From Salirhabdus euzebyi (GTDB lineage Bacteria; Bacillota; Bacilli; Bacillales; Alkalibacillaceae), in assembly GCF_014207435.1 (NCBI RefSeq), contig NZ_JACHGH010000006.1:1-64000 (forward strand): DNA of 64,000 nt, given 5' to 3'. The notes beneath the pieces are model-generated. The model worked only from the letters and a program-made list of their open reading frames with translations, was not told where the DNA came from and ran no database searches. Positions 51,304-59,909 of the stretch are shown here, piece after piece (the stretch's first letter is position 1; each line of letters opens with the position of its first letter). The position numbers were made by a program, and so were the translations under genes.

Positions 51304-52017
51304 ATGAGAGTATTACAGGAAGGTCATTTGTACCAAATAACTTTTATGCCGAATTTTTTTCCGGTAAGTTGTTACTTAGTTGAGGAGAAAGATGGTTTAA
51401 CGCTTATAGATGCTGCGTTACCGTATAGTATGAAAGGCATTTTACAAACTGCAAACAAAATAGGGAAACGGATAAACCGCATTGTATTAACACATGGACA
51501 TGGTGACCATGTAGGCGCACTAGATGCACTTAAAGAACAATTGCCTGATGTTCCGGTGTATATTTCAGCGCGTGATAATCGACTACTGGCTGGAGATCGT
51601 TCACTTGATGAGCACGAAGCAAACAAACCAATACGAGGTGGCGTACCTAAAAAGGTAAAAACGAGGGCAGATATTTTGCTTAAAGATGGCGATGAAATTG
51701 GTTCCCTTTTAACTATTTCTTCACCAGGTCATACTCCCGGATCTATGTCATTTCTAGATAGTAGAACTCATGCATTAATTGTAGGAGATGCTTTTCAAAC
51801 AAAAGGTGGGTTAGCGGTTACCGGACAAATGCGTCCCTTATTCCCTTTCCCAGCAATGGCTACTTGGGATAAACAAAAAGCAGTTGAGAGTGCTAAAAAA
51901 CTAGTAGCTTGTAAACCAACTATATTAGCAGTTGGTCACGGAAAAATGATAAAGAACCCAATTTCTTTACTAGAAAAAGCGGTTGAAGAAGCAGAAAAAA
52001 GGAATAAGGAGAATTAA
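51304..52017 (+). CDS. MBL-fold metallo-hydrolase
   Basis: A 237-residue metallo-beta-lactamase-fold protein. The metal motif is LTHGHGDHVGAL (HxHxDH). A second His is in SPGHTPGSMSF, an Asp is in IVGDAF, and a C-terminal His is in VGHGKMI. Members hydrolyse thioesters, lactones or other esters; the substrate here is unknown. The ATG at 51304 is 8 bases after GGAG; the ATG at 51286 abuts the operator and has no site. It is the first gene of a three-gene operon with tetR-type and yrdB-type genes, and autoregulation is expected. Confidence 0.85.
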   Translation: MRVLQEGHLYQITFMPNFFPVSCYLVEEKDGLTLIDAALPYSMKGILQTANKIGKRINRIVLTHGHGDHVGALDALKEQLPDVPVYISARDNRLLAGDRSLDEHEANKPIRGGVPKKVKTRADILLKDGDEIGSLLTISSPGHTPGSMSFLDSRTHALIVGDAFQTKGGLAVTGQMRPLFPFPAMATWDKQKAVESAKKLVACKPTILAVGHGKMIKNPISLLEKAVEEAEKRNKEN

Positions 52018-52020
52018 AGA

Positions 52021-52605
52021 ATGTCACCTAGAACTGGTTTATCTATTCAAGATTTATTAAAAGCGGCTATTCAAATTGCAGACGAACATAGTGTAGGTGC
52101 TGTAACATTAGCATCTGTAGCGAAAAAACTCGAAATCCGTCCTCCGTCTTTATACAACCATGTAGATGGTTTAACAGGATTAAGGAAGGAGCTATCAAAG
52201 TATGGCTTAAAGATGCTGTATGAAACACTAGCTTTTTCTGTTGTTGGGAAAGCTGGAGATGACGCAATCCGTGCGCTAGGTCATGCTTATATATCCTTTG
52301 CTAGAAAAAATCCTGGTTTATACGAGGCGGTCACATTAATTCCTGTTTCAGATGATAGAGCTATACAAATAGAGGCTGATAAAATAGTAACCCTTGTTTT
52401 AAAAGTGATGGACTATTATGAGCTTGAGGAACGAATGGCTCTACATTATGTTCGCGGATTAAGAAGTGTTTTACACGGCTTTTCTTCTTTAGAACGAAAT
52501 GGTGGATTTGGAATTCCTCTTGATTTAGATGAAAGTGTGCAATTGGTTCTGGAAACTTTTATTAATGGATTGGAAAATAATAAGGAAAGAAGTATAGAGA
52601 AATGA
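52021..52605 (+). CDS. TetR/AcrR-family repressor with WHG-type C-terminal domain
   Basis: A 194-residue regulator. The helix-turn-helix is VTLASVAKKLEIRPPSLYNH (about 29-48). The C-terminal ligand domain carries LRSVLHGFSSLERNGGFG, the WHG-type (TetR_C) signature. It follows the MBL gene by 3 bases and overlaps the next gene by 4. It most likely binds the two AACTAA-N5-TTAGTT sites at the operon promoter. The inducer is unknown. Confidence 0.88.
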   Translation: MSPRTGLSIQDLLKAAIQIADEHSVGAVTLASVAKKLEIRPPSLYNHVDGLTGLRKELSKYGLKMLYETLAFSVVGKAGDDAIRALGHAYISFARKNPGLYEAVTLIPVSDDRAIQIEADKIVTLVLKVMDYYELEERMALHYVRGLRSVLHGFSSLERNGGFGIPLDLDESVQLVLETFINGLENNKERSIEK

Positions 52606-52952
52606 GTAATATGTTAGAAGTATTAAAAGTACTAAATTTGAGTGTAAGATTTCTGTTAGAACTTTGTGTATTGTTTATTTTAGGTTATTGGGGTTATAAA
52701 ATAGGTGGTACTACATCCTTTAAAATCATTTTAGCTATTATTGTTCCATTAACTATTGCTATAGTATGGGGAGTTTTTGGCTCTCCACATGCACCTATTA
52801 AATTGTCTGTATTAGTCCATGCAGCAGTGGAATTTTGTATATTTTTTCTTCCTTTCCTAGCACTTTATACATTAAACTACTCATCAGTCGCAATTTTATA
52901 TGCTACTTTTGTAGTAGCTAATAGGCTATTGATGTTCATATGGGGTCAGTAA
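52602..52952 (+). CDS. YrdB-family membrane protein (DUF2568)
   Basis: A 116-residue protein with four predicted membrane segments and the DUF2568 marks YWGYKIGG and IVWGVFGSPHAP. The function of the family is unknown. Its ATG overlaps the TetR stop (ATGA). Co-transcription with a hydrolase and a repressor suggests a part in a small detoxification unit, which is inference. Confidence 0.82.
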   Translation: MSNMLEVLKVLNLSVRFLLELCVLFILGYWGYKIGGTTSFKIILAIIVPLTIAIVWGVFGSPHAPIKLSVLVHAAVEFCIFFLPFLALYTLNYSSVAILYATFVVANRLLMFIWGQ

Positions 52953-52990
52953 TAGGTAAATTTTTTTGTGTGGAAAATAGTAAAAACTGC

Positions 52991-53028
52991 AAAATAGCAT
53001 ATGCTCTCAGAGTAATATGCTATTTTTG
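52991..53028 (+). terminator. Terminator after the MBL-TetR-YrdB operon
   Basis: AAAATAGCATAT (52991-53002) pairs with ATATGCTATTTT (53015-53026), bounded by GC/GC, then T. Confidence 0.8.
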
Positions 53029-53140
53029 CTAAGTAAAATCTAAAAATAAAGGTGTAATACTCGGTTAATGAACATCTTTTTTGTATAAATACCTCGAAAA
53101 GAAAAAGACTAAAAAATAGTTGGAAAGGAGGTTTGAATAT

Positions 53141-53482
53141 ATGAAAAAAATCTTGTCTATTTGTATGGTTTCTCTACTCAGTTTTAGTGTTATGTTTAAT
53201 ATAAATATCCATGCTGAGGATACTGCCGTAGAAAAGCCGAACGTAGAATTAAAAGAAGATCAAAAGAAAGTGCTTGACCAAATGTACGGGGAGCTATTAG
53301 AAAAGCACAAACAAATCATTGAGAAATATGTAGAGTTTGGATTAATGAGCAAGGAAGAAGCGGATAAGAAATTCGAACGCCTACAACAGTTCCATGAAAA
53401 GCTTAAGGAAAGCGGATATGTACCCAACTGGGAACATGGGAAAAAAGAAAAAGAAAAATACCATAAGAACAAAGATCAATAA
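53141..53482 (+). CDS. Secreted DUF2680 protein (YckD-like)
   Basis: A 113-residue exported protein. The signal peptide (MKKILSICMVSLLSFSVMF) probably ends at IHA, followed by EDTAVEK. The mature part is highly charged and helical (KKVLDQMYGELLEKHKQIIE, EEADKKFERLQQFHEKLKE), ending in a Lys-rich tail. DUF2680 proteins such as B. subtilis YckD have no known function. The ATG at 53141 lies behind GGAAAGGAGG. Confidence 0.8.
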   Translation: MKKILSICMVSLLSFSVMFNINIHAEDTAVEKPNVELKEDQKKVLDQMYGELLEKHKQIIEKYVEFGLMSKEEADKKFERLQQFHEKLKESGYVPNWEHGKKEKEKYHKNKDQ

Positions 53483-53529
53483 TACTTAACCATCATAAAG
53501 AACTACATTGCGTAGTCCTTTACTTAATG

Positions 53530-53563
53530 GTAAAACCCTTTGCATAAGTGCAAAGGGTTTTAC
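53530..53563. terminator. Bidirectional terminator
   Basis: GTAAAACCCTTTGCA and TGCAAAGGGTTTTAC form a perfect 15-bp stem with loop TAAG. It lies between yckD-like and sspH, which converge. Confidence 0.88.
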
Positions 53564-53606
53564 GTGTTATGATATAGAAAATATAACTTATGTTTAATAA
53601 TCGACT

Positions 53607-53786
53607 TTAATGTTCCTGTAAATTTTCTAAAGGTACATCTTGTTCTTTGTTCGGTTCATCTAGAGGATAAACTCTAGCAGTCGCTTCATCTTCATTGACG
53701 TGTTGAATGTAAATCGGTGTGCCATTAAATGTGACATTAATAATTTCAGGTGATTCCACTATTTCTTGAGCACGTTGTTTTTGCAT
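53607..53786 (-). CDS. sspH: Small acid-soluble spore protein, H type
   Basis: A 59-residue protein translated from the minus strand. It starts MQKQRAQEIVESPEIINVT, continues with NGTPIYIQHVNEDEATARVY and ends PLENLQEH. The SP-x-I-x-VT-x-x-G-x-P-x-x-IQHV pattern is that of SspH, a minor SASP made in the forespore. AAAGGAGGGAAGG precedes the ATG. Upstream on the minus strand CATAATA (53821-53815) fits a SigG -10 (CATWMTA), but a GAATA -35 lies 20 rather than 17-18 bases away. This gene identifies the organism as a spore former. Confidence 0.92.
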   Translation of the reverse strand: MQKQRAQEIVESPEIINVTFNGTPIYIQHVNEDEATARVYPLDEPNKEQDVPLENLQEH

Positions 53787-53948
53787 GACCTTCCCTCCTT
53801 TAAACTAGTAATAGTATTATGTTTTCTCAGAACTGCTTAAGTATTCCATTCAATTTGAAACTTTTTTCTCATTTTAATACCTGCAACGAGATGTATCGTG
53901 TAGTAATATAGTAATAAGATGAAGAACTAAAGGAAGGGGATTAGACTC

Positions 53949-54971
53949 ATGATTGATTTGCGTAGTGACACAGTAACAAAACCAACAACCGCTATGAGAG
54001 AAGCGAGCTATAAAGCATTGGTTGGGGATGATGTGTATGGAGAGGACCCTACTGTAAATAAGCTAGAGGAAAAAGCTGCAGAATTAACTGGGAAGGAAGC
54101 AGCTCTATTTGTTCCGAGTGGAACGCAAGGAAATCAAATTGCTGTTTTAACACATTGCCAATTAGGTAATGAAGTCATTCTGGAAGAAAATGCACACATT
54201 TATTTGTACGAGGGAGCAGCAATGTCTGCGTTTGCTGGTGTACAGCCAAGACCTTTAAAAGGGATAAGAGGAGCGTTAAATCCTGAAGACGTAAGAAATG
54301 CTGTTCGTCCAGATGATCTACATTTTCCTGAAACAGGGCTCATTTGCTTAGAAAATACGCATAACAAAGCAGGCGGAGCAATCATTCCTTTAGAAAATAT
54401 GAAGGCAATACATGAAATTGGCCAAGAGCATATGGTGCCTATACACTTGGATGGGGCAAGATTATTTAATGCTGCTGTTGCTTCTGGCATACCAGTAAAA
54501 GAATGGTCTTCTTATGTTGATACGGTTCAGTTTTGTTTATCAAAAGGATTAGGAGCACCAGTAGGTTCCATGATAGCAGGTTCAAAGGAATTCATTAGAC
54601 AAGCAAGAAAGTGGCGAAAGAGGTTAGGTGGAGGTATGCGTCAAGTGGGTGTGATTGCTGCACCTGGGTTAATCGCCTTAACGGAAATGGTTGACAGGTT
54701 AGCTGAGGATCATGAGCACGCAAAAATGCTAGCAGACGGGATTAAAAATATAAAAGGTCTTGAAGTAGAAAATGAAGTAGAGACTAATATTATACTAATT
54801 AACGTGGAGAGAATTGGTCATACGGCGGATTCCTATTTGGAGGCATTAAAAAAGGAAGGTATTCTTGGCGTAGCATTTGGAGAAAAAACAATAAGGTTCG
54901 TAACAAACTTTGGAGTAATGAAAAAAGATATAGAGCAAGTATTAGAAAGAATGCAGAAGTTAGTTTTGTAA
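53949..54971 (+). CDS. ltaE: Low-specificity L-threonine aldolase
   Basis: A PLP enzyme that cleaves threonine or allo-threonine to glycine and acetaldehyde. It has 340 residues, the usual length. The opening IDLRSDTVTKPT is the family signature. The PLP lysine is Lys199 in QFCLSKGLGAPVGS, and HLDGARLFNAA gives the Asp and Arg of the cofactor site. The ATG follows AAAGGAAGGGG. It is monocistronic. Confidence 0.92.
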   Translation: MIDLRSDTVTKPTTAMREASYKALVGDDVYGEDPTVNKLEEKAAELTGKEAALFVPSGTQGNQIAVLTHCQLGNEVILEENAHIYLYEGAAMSAFAGVQPRPLKGIRGALNPEDVRNAVRPDDLHFPETGLICLENTHNKAGGAIIPLENMKAIHEIGQEHMVPIHLDGARLFNAAVASGIPVKEWSSYVDTVQFCLSKGLGAPVGSMIAGSKEFIRQARKWRKRLGGGMRQVGVIAAPGLIALTEMVDRLAEDHEHAKMLADGIKNIKGLEVENEVETNIILINVERIGHTADSYLEALKKEGILGVAFGEKTIRFVTNFGVMKKDIEQVLERMQKLVL

Positions 54972-54973
54972 TG

Positions 54974-55002
54974 AGGAGTGTTTCGGCACTTCTCTTTTTT
55001 TA
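54974..55002 (+). terminator. Terminator after ltaE
   Basis: GAGGAGTG (54974-54981) pairs with CACTTCTC (54988-54995) with a G-T pair, then TTTTTTT. Confidence 0.8.
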
Positions 55003-55113
55003 CCCAAATGCAGGTATGTGCTCGCCAAGTTAACGAAATATATCTTTCTCATTTATTTCCATTCAGTAAACTGATAAACTAAGGGTGCAATTATAAGTAA
55101 AGGTGTGGATATT

Positions 55114-56964
55114 ATGCCTGATTGGTCCTATCATCCTTTAAAAAAGATTCTTTTAGATAAGATGATGCCTTCAAAAAGCAGGGCGTTTATACATCAAGCT
55201 ATGAATATGATTACTTCTATCCCTGGAGGTAGGAGTATAATTCATTTTTTAGGACATTTAAAACCTTCACCTAGATTAAGGCGTAGCGTTAATCAAATAA
55301 AATTTCAATCACCAATAGGATTGAGTGGAAGTGTTGATCCGTATCTTTCAGGGACAAAGGCCTTTCAGGAACTGGGTTTTGGTTTTTTAGAAGTAGGCCC
55401 TATTGTGCTGAATAAATCCTATGAGGTCAAACCCCGAAAAACAAGTAGCAACCGTATACAATTTTCTATTCACGAAGAAAAAGTTCTATTAAAGCATGCG
55501 ATTAGGAAACTAGCTACGTTAGAAATGAAGATTCCTATAATAGCTAGACTGGATAAGGACTTAACAGAAGCGGAATGGAAAACAGCAATCCAACATCTTT
55601 CTCCATATGTAGACGCTTTTTTCCTAACAGATTTCCAATTACAGCACTTTGTCATAGAGAGTAAATACGATATAGCTCGTCCTGTTTTTGTTATACAGAC
55701 AGGGGAGAAAGAGCTTGTCATGACCCATCTTAACCAGTGGTTCAGTAAGGGAATCATTAAAGGAGTAGTTTTGGAGGGATTAAGGGATGTTGAAAATGGA
55801 TACTGGATTGAATCTCTAAATGCTAGAGAGGAGTTAATCAATCGTCTGATTAAGATAAAAAAAGAAATACCTGACATGATTTCGGTTACATCTGGTGTAG
55901 TCAATTCCCCGGAAGATGCCATTCTATTATATGAGGCTGGGGCTGATTTCTTTCTTTTAAGGGAAGGGTATGTCGAAACTGGCCCTGGATTACCGAAACG
56001 AATTCAAGAACGTATTTTATATGAAGAACAAAAAAGAGAAGAACCTAAAAAACAAGGGTTTATATGGTCCTTTTTGTTTGGGCTTTCTATTTTTATAGGT
56101 GGCGTTATGGCATTAATTTTCAGTATGACTTCCGTCTTGTTACCATATGATGAAGCGTTTATTGGGCTCACAAGGGATGAAATTTTAGCAATAAATCCGC
56201 TTGTTTTATCATTCATGGCACATGATCGAATGGCACTTGCTGGCACAATGATTTCCGGCAGTATACTTTATATCCAATTAGCAAGGTATGGAATCAGATA
56301 CGGTCTACATTGGGCAAGAAGTGCGTTCCATACAGCTGCTATTGTTGGCTTTTTAGGAATATTTCTATTTATCGGTTTCGGCTATTTTGATTGGCTTCAC
56401 GGAATTTTTTGGCTTTTATTACTTCCTATCTACATGGCAAGTTTAAGGGAATCTAAAACAGCAATTCATTCCCCAACACTTTCCAAGGCAATAAATGATA
56501 AAGCGTGGAAAAATGGTCTTATTGGACAGCTTCTTTTTGTTATCTTAGGGTTTTCCATTTTATTAGGTGGAATAATCATATCTATTATCGGGGTATCTGA
56601 CGTTTTCGTATCGACTGACCTTCAATTCATGTGCATGTCACCAGAAATGCTCCAACAAATGAATGATAAATTAATCCCAGTAATTGCACATGATCGTGCA
56701 GGATTTGGTGGAGCTTTAGTGAGTGTGGGATTACTAGTACTGATGCTTTCCTTGTGGGGATATAGACGAGGCGAAAAGTGGTTGTGGAATACAGTGGCTA
56801 TAGGTGCACTCCCAGCATTCATAGCAGGAATAGGGACCCATCTGTTCATTGGTTATACAACGTTCATTCATTTATTGCCTGTTTATTTTTTAATGGTTCT
56901 TTATGTTTTAGGATTAGCCTATTCATACCAATTTTTAAAAAAGGGTGGAACTTCCAAAAAGTAA
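55114..56964 (+). CDS. DHODH-like TIM-barrel fused to a duplicated 8-TM domain
   Basis: A 616-residue two-part protein. Residues 1-305 resemble class 2 dihydroorotate dehydrogenase: QSPIGLSGSVDPYLSG matches the opening barrel strand and VTSGVVNSPEDAILLYEAGA with GYVETGPGLPKRI matches the FMN-phosphate end. The substrate loop NRMGFNN and the NxSSPNTPGLR catalytic loop of true DHODHs are not present (SNRIQFSI stands where the first should be). Residues 313-608 hold about eight membrane segments as two repeats of about 135 residues, each with an AHDR motif (369-372 and 525-528). The activity is therefore unknown and annotation as pyrD would be misleading. The ATG at 55114 follows AAAGGTG. It is monocistronic. 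Confidence 0.75.
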   Translation: MPDWSYHPLKKILLDKMMPSKSRAFIHQAMNMITSIPGGRSIIHFLGHLKPSPRLRRSVNQIKFQSPIGLSGSVDPYLSGTKAFQELGFGFLEVGPIVLNKSYEVKPRKTSSNRIQFSIHEEKVLLKHAIRKLATLEMKIPIIARLDKDLTEAEWKTAIQHLSPYVDAFFLTDFQLQHFVIESKYDIARPVFVIQTGEKELVMTHLNQWFSKGIIKGVVLEGLRDVENGYWIESLNAREELINRLIKIKKEIPDMISVTSGVVNSPEDAILLYEAGADFFLLREGYVETGPGLPKRIQERILYEEQKREEPKKQGFIWSFLFGLSIFIGGVMALIFSMTSVLLPYDEAFIGLTRDEILAINPLVLSFMAHDRMALAGTMISGSILYIQLARYGIRYGLHWARSAFHTAAIVGFLGIFLFIGFGYFDWLHGIFWLLLLPIYMASLRESKTAIHSPTLSKAINDKAWKNGLIGQLLFVILGFSILLGGIIISIIGVSDVFVSTDLQFMCMSPEMLQQMNDKLIPVIAHDRAGFGGALVSVGLLVLMLSLWGYRRGEKWLWNTVAIGALPAFIAGIGTHLFIGYTTFIHLLPVYFLMVLYVLGLAYSYQFLKKGGTSKK

Positions 56965-57000
56965 TGTGCTTTTTATTTAAGCGTAATAAGTCAAAAAAAA

Positions 57001-57033
57001 GAGTCCCACTAACTAATGCGGGACTCCTGTTTT
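57001..57033. terminator. Bidirectional terminator
   Basis: GAGTCCC (57001-57007) pairs with GGGACTC (57020-57026) with A/T-runs outside on both sides, between the convergent DHODH-like and amidase genes. Confidence 0.75.
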
Positions 57034-58503
57034 TTAGTCTAATTTTGGTTCCTTACGAAGCTTAGTAGCCTGTTCGTATGCATATCCTATTTGAATTAAC
57101 TTTTCTTCTTCAAAAGCCTTGGCAGTGAAAGTAACACCAATTGGTTTTCCTTTGTCTGTGTATCCTGCTGGAACTGTGATGGAAGGGTAACCCGCTTTTG
57201 ATGGAATTCCAGCACCTAAATTATTCGGAAATAAAACGGCATCTAGATTGTTCTCCTCGATAACAGCGTCAATACCTTCTGTTTTCGCTAAGTACTGATC
57301 CTTCTCTAAACTAACTAGGTATTCTGATTCTGTTAAGGTTCCACTTGTTTCCTCGCTTTTGATCAGCATCGTTTGCCCGTGCTTTAGAGCTTGTTCTTTG
57401 TATTTTTCGTTAAATGCAATAACATCTTTTAATGAGCGGACTTTTACATCAGCGCTCGTATTTCTTAAATATGCATTTAAATCAGGCTTGAATTCGTAAA
57501 CGAGTACATTAATGTCCCAGTCTTCTTTTTGAGACGGAATTTCAACAGGATCAATGATGGTAGCTCCGTTTTTTTGCAGTTCTTCTATTGCTTCATCCAA
57601 TAATTTTACTTCTTCCTCACTTAAATGATCAAAATAAGGATCTCTAGCTACACCAATACGTAAACCATCTATTCCTTTATCAATATTAGTGACATAATCG
57701 AAGTCTTCCTTCGTTACCTTTACGGTAGCAGGATCATGACGATCTACCCCTGCAATTGCAGCTAATACGTGAGCTGCATCTTTAACTGTTCGTCCTATTG
57801 GGCCAGCTGTATCCTGTGAATGAGAAATGGGGATAATGCCACTTCGACTAACCAAGCCTACTGTTGGTTTGATGCCCACAACGGAATTAGAGCTAGCTGG
57901 ACTTAAAATAGATCCGGATGTTTCTGTACCTATTGCAACGGTCACTAAATTTGCTGCTACAGAGGCACCTGAACCACTACTTGAACCACCGACATCAAAT
58001 GTACCAGGTCCATAAGGATTTAGTACCTGTCCGCCACGAGAGCTATATCCATTAGGCATATTTTCTGTCATGAAATTTGCCCATTCCGTCATATTCGCTT
58101 TCCCAATAATAATGGCCCCTGCTTCACGAAGCTTTTGAGCAACAAAGGAATCTTTCGTTGCAACATTATTCGCTAAGGCTAATGATCCTGCACTAGTATG
58201 AAGATGATCATTTGTATCTATATTATCTTTTAAAAGAATAGGTATCCCATGCAATGGACCTCTAGCACCTTTTTCCTGGCGTTCGGCATCTAATGCTTCA
58301 GCTATATGAACAGCCTCTGGGTTAAGTTCTAAAACGGAATTTAAATGAACACCGTTTTTATCATACTTCTGAATGCGGTCAAAATACATAAACACAAGAT
58401 CTTTTGCGGTTATTTCCCCAGCTTCCATAGTTTGTTGTAGGTCATCAATGGAAGCTTCCACTAATTTTTGTTCTGCGAATTCTTTTAATTTTGGATTGAA
58501 CAT
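57034..58503 (-). CDS. Amidase signature-family enzyme
   Basis: A 489-residue amidase. The Lys is in [11 protein letters not shown], the cis-Ser is in [16 protein letters not shown] and the nucleophile Ser is in [15 protein letters not shown]. It resembles stand-alone Bacillus amidases rather than GatA. No signal peptide is seen. The ATG at 58503 follows AAGGAG. It lies 27 bases behind the MFS gene on the same strand, so the two probably form a unit, perhaps uptake or export linked to amide hydrolysis. Confidence 0.88.
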   Translation of the reverse strand: MFNPKLKEFAEQKLVEASIDDLQQTMEAGEITAKDLVFMYFDRIQKYDKNGVHLNSVLELNPEAVHIAEALDAERQEKGARGPLHGIPILLKDNIDTNDHLHTSAGSLALANNVATKDSFVAQKLREAGAIIIGKANMTEWANFMTENMPNGYSSRGGQVLNPYGPGTFDVGGSSSGSGASVAANLVTVAIGTETSGSILSPASSNSVVGIKPTVGLVSRSGIIPISHSQDTAGPIGRTVKDAAHVLAAIAGVDRHDPATVKVTKEDFDYVTNIDKGIDGLRIGVARDPYFDHLSEEEVKLLDEAIEELQKNGATIIDPVEIPSQKEDWDINVLVYEFKPDLNAYLRNTSADVKVRSLKDVIAFNEKYKEQALKHGQTMLIKSEETSGTLTESEYLVSLEKDQYLAKTEGIDAVIEENNLDAVLFPNNLGAGIPSKAGYPSITVPAGYTDKGKPIGVTFTAKAFEEEKLIQIGYAYEQATKLRKEPKLD

Positions 58504-58530
58504 GAGAACATGACTCCTTTAATGGTAAGT

Positions 58531-59751
58531 TTAATTATATTGATTAATGACTTTAGGATGGCGTTGCATGGTTATGATTAATAAAAATCCACTCATTAAT
58601 AACAAGCCACTAGTAATAAAGAACACCGAGGATATACCTAAATAACCAGCAATGATCCCACCTAAGGCAGGCCCTATTATATTACCTAAAAACCGAAGAC
58701 TCATATTGTATCCGAGTACTTCTCCCTGTATAGATACGGGAGCTGCATGTCGTATATAAGCTGTTCTAACTGGTATAATTCCACCGATTGTAACACCTAA
58801 TAAGAAGCGCAAAATAACTAGTTGCCAAATGTTTGTGACAAATGCCCCGGGGAAATACACAACAGCTGATAAAATTAATAAGGCTACTAATATCTTCTCA
58901 TAACCTATTCGATCTGCAAGCCTTCCCCACCTTCTAGCCATTAACAAATTTCCTAAACCAGTAATAGAAAATGCTAAGCCGGAGAAGAAAGCTAAATTGA
59001 CTGGACCATGGAGCTCCTCTACATATAGTGCTAAAATCGGTTGGATACTAAAATGAGCAATTTGTACAAACATTGATACAAACATGATCATGAGTAACAT
59101 TGGGTGCCTGATGATGTGTTGGATTACTTCTTTTCTTGAGAATTTCATTTCTGTTTCTTCGTTTGTTTCCAGTTTGTACTCTTTAAGGCCTGCGAATACA
59201 AAAATAGCTGCAAGAATTAATGGAATGGAAGTTAATTGAAATGTTGCCGCAAAGCCAACATAGTCTGCTAAAACCCCACCAAAAAGTGGTCCTAATAAAC
59301 TTCCAGATACACTTCCTGTCTGTAAAGTTCCAAGTACTCGCCCGGATAAATGTTTCGGTGTTTGAGTAGATATGAGTGCTTGAGAAGTGGAAATAAAGCC
59401 AGTGAAGATACCCATGAAAAATCGCAATATAAAAAGTTGCATGACAGAGGTTACAAAGCTCATCAAAAATACACTTACAGATAGACCGACAGCAGCAATC
59501 ACTAAGAATTTTTTTCTGCCAAATTTATCACCAAATCTTCCCCATATAGGAGAAAATATAAAGGCTGTTACAAACGTTATAGCAAAAACCCAACCTGACC
59601 AATGTTGAACATACTGATCAGAAAAGTTTCCAAAAGAGTCAATATATAAGGATAAAAACGGAAGTACCATTGTCATACTTCCTGCTATAAAAAAATTAGC
59701 AAACCACATAATCGCCAAATTTCTCTTTGCTAGTTTTTCTTGATCGGTAAT
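58531..59751 (-). CDS. MFS transporter, MdtG/TetA-like; probable ATT start
   Basis: A 12-TM major facilitator. The signature loop is GRFGDKFGRKKFLVIAAVG and the repeat in the second half is RRWGRLADRIGYEKIL. Drug efflux of the MdtG/TetA type is likely. A conventional start would be TTG at 59718 (395 residues), which begins right at the first membrane helix. A strong AAGGAAGGG sits 7 bases before an ATT at 59751 that opens TDQEKLAKRN ahead of the helix, giving 406 residues. The longer form, with a rare ATT start, looks more natural. It precedes the amidase gene by 27 bases. Confidence 0.8.
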   Translation of the reverse strand: MTDQEKLAKRNLAIMWFANFFIAGSMTMVLPFLSLYIDSFGNFSDQYVQHWSGWVFAITFVTAFIFSPIWGRFGDKFGRKKFLVIAAVGLSVSVFLMSFVTSVMQLFILRFFMGIFTGFISTSQALISTQTPKHLSGRVLGTLQTGSVSGSLLGPLFGGVLADYVGFAATFQLTSIPLILAAIFVFAGLKEYKLETNEETEMKFSRKEVIQHIIRHPMLLMIMFVSMFVQIAHFSIQPILALYVEELHGPVNLAFFSGLAFSITGLGNLLMARRWGRLADRIGYEKILVALLILSAVVYFPGAFVTNIWQLVILRFLLGVTIGGIIPVRTAYIRHAAPVSIQGEVLGYNMSLRFLGNIIGPALGGIIAGYLGISSVFFITSGLLLMSGFLLIITMQRHPKVINQYN

Positions 59752-59909
59752 GATAAATCCCTTCCTTCTAAATACTTCGTGTTCCTAAATATATATAATA
59801 ACGAAATAATTAAAAAAAAGAAACAAAAGTATCTTATTTCAGATTTGACGAAAAAATGCAAAGAATATGGTAAAATCATAATCAATTCTCTTGTAAAGGA
59901 CGTGAAGGA

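Noticed and set aside
53815-53840. A certain SigG promoter for sspH
   Set aside because: CATAATA fits the -10, but the nearest GAATA -35 is 20 bases away instead of 17-18, so it is mentioned only as tentative in the sspH entry.
55470-55922. A 150-codon minus-strand frame inside the DHODH-like gene
   Set aside because: It is antisense to a well-supported gene, with no ribosome binding site and no protein-like motif.
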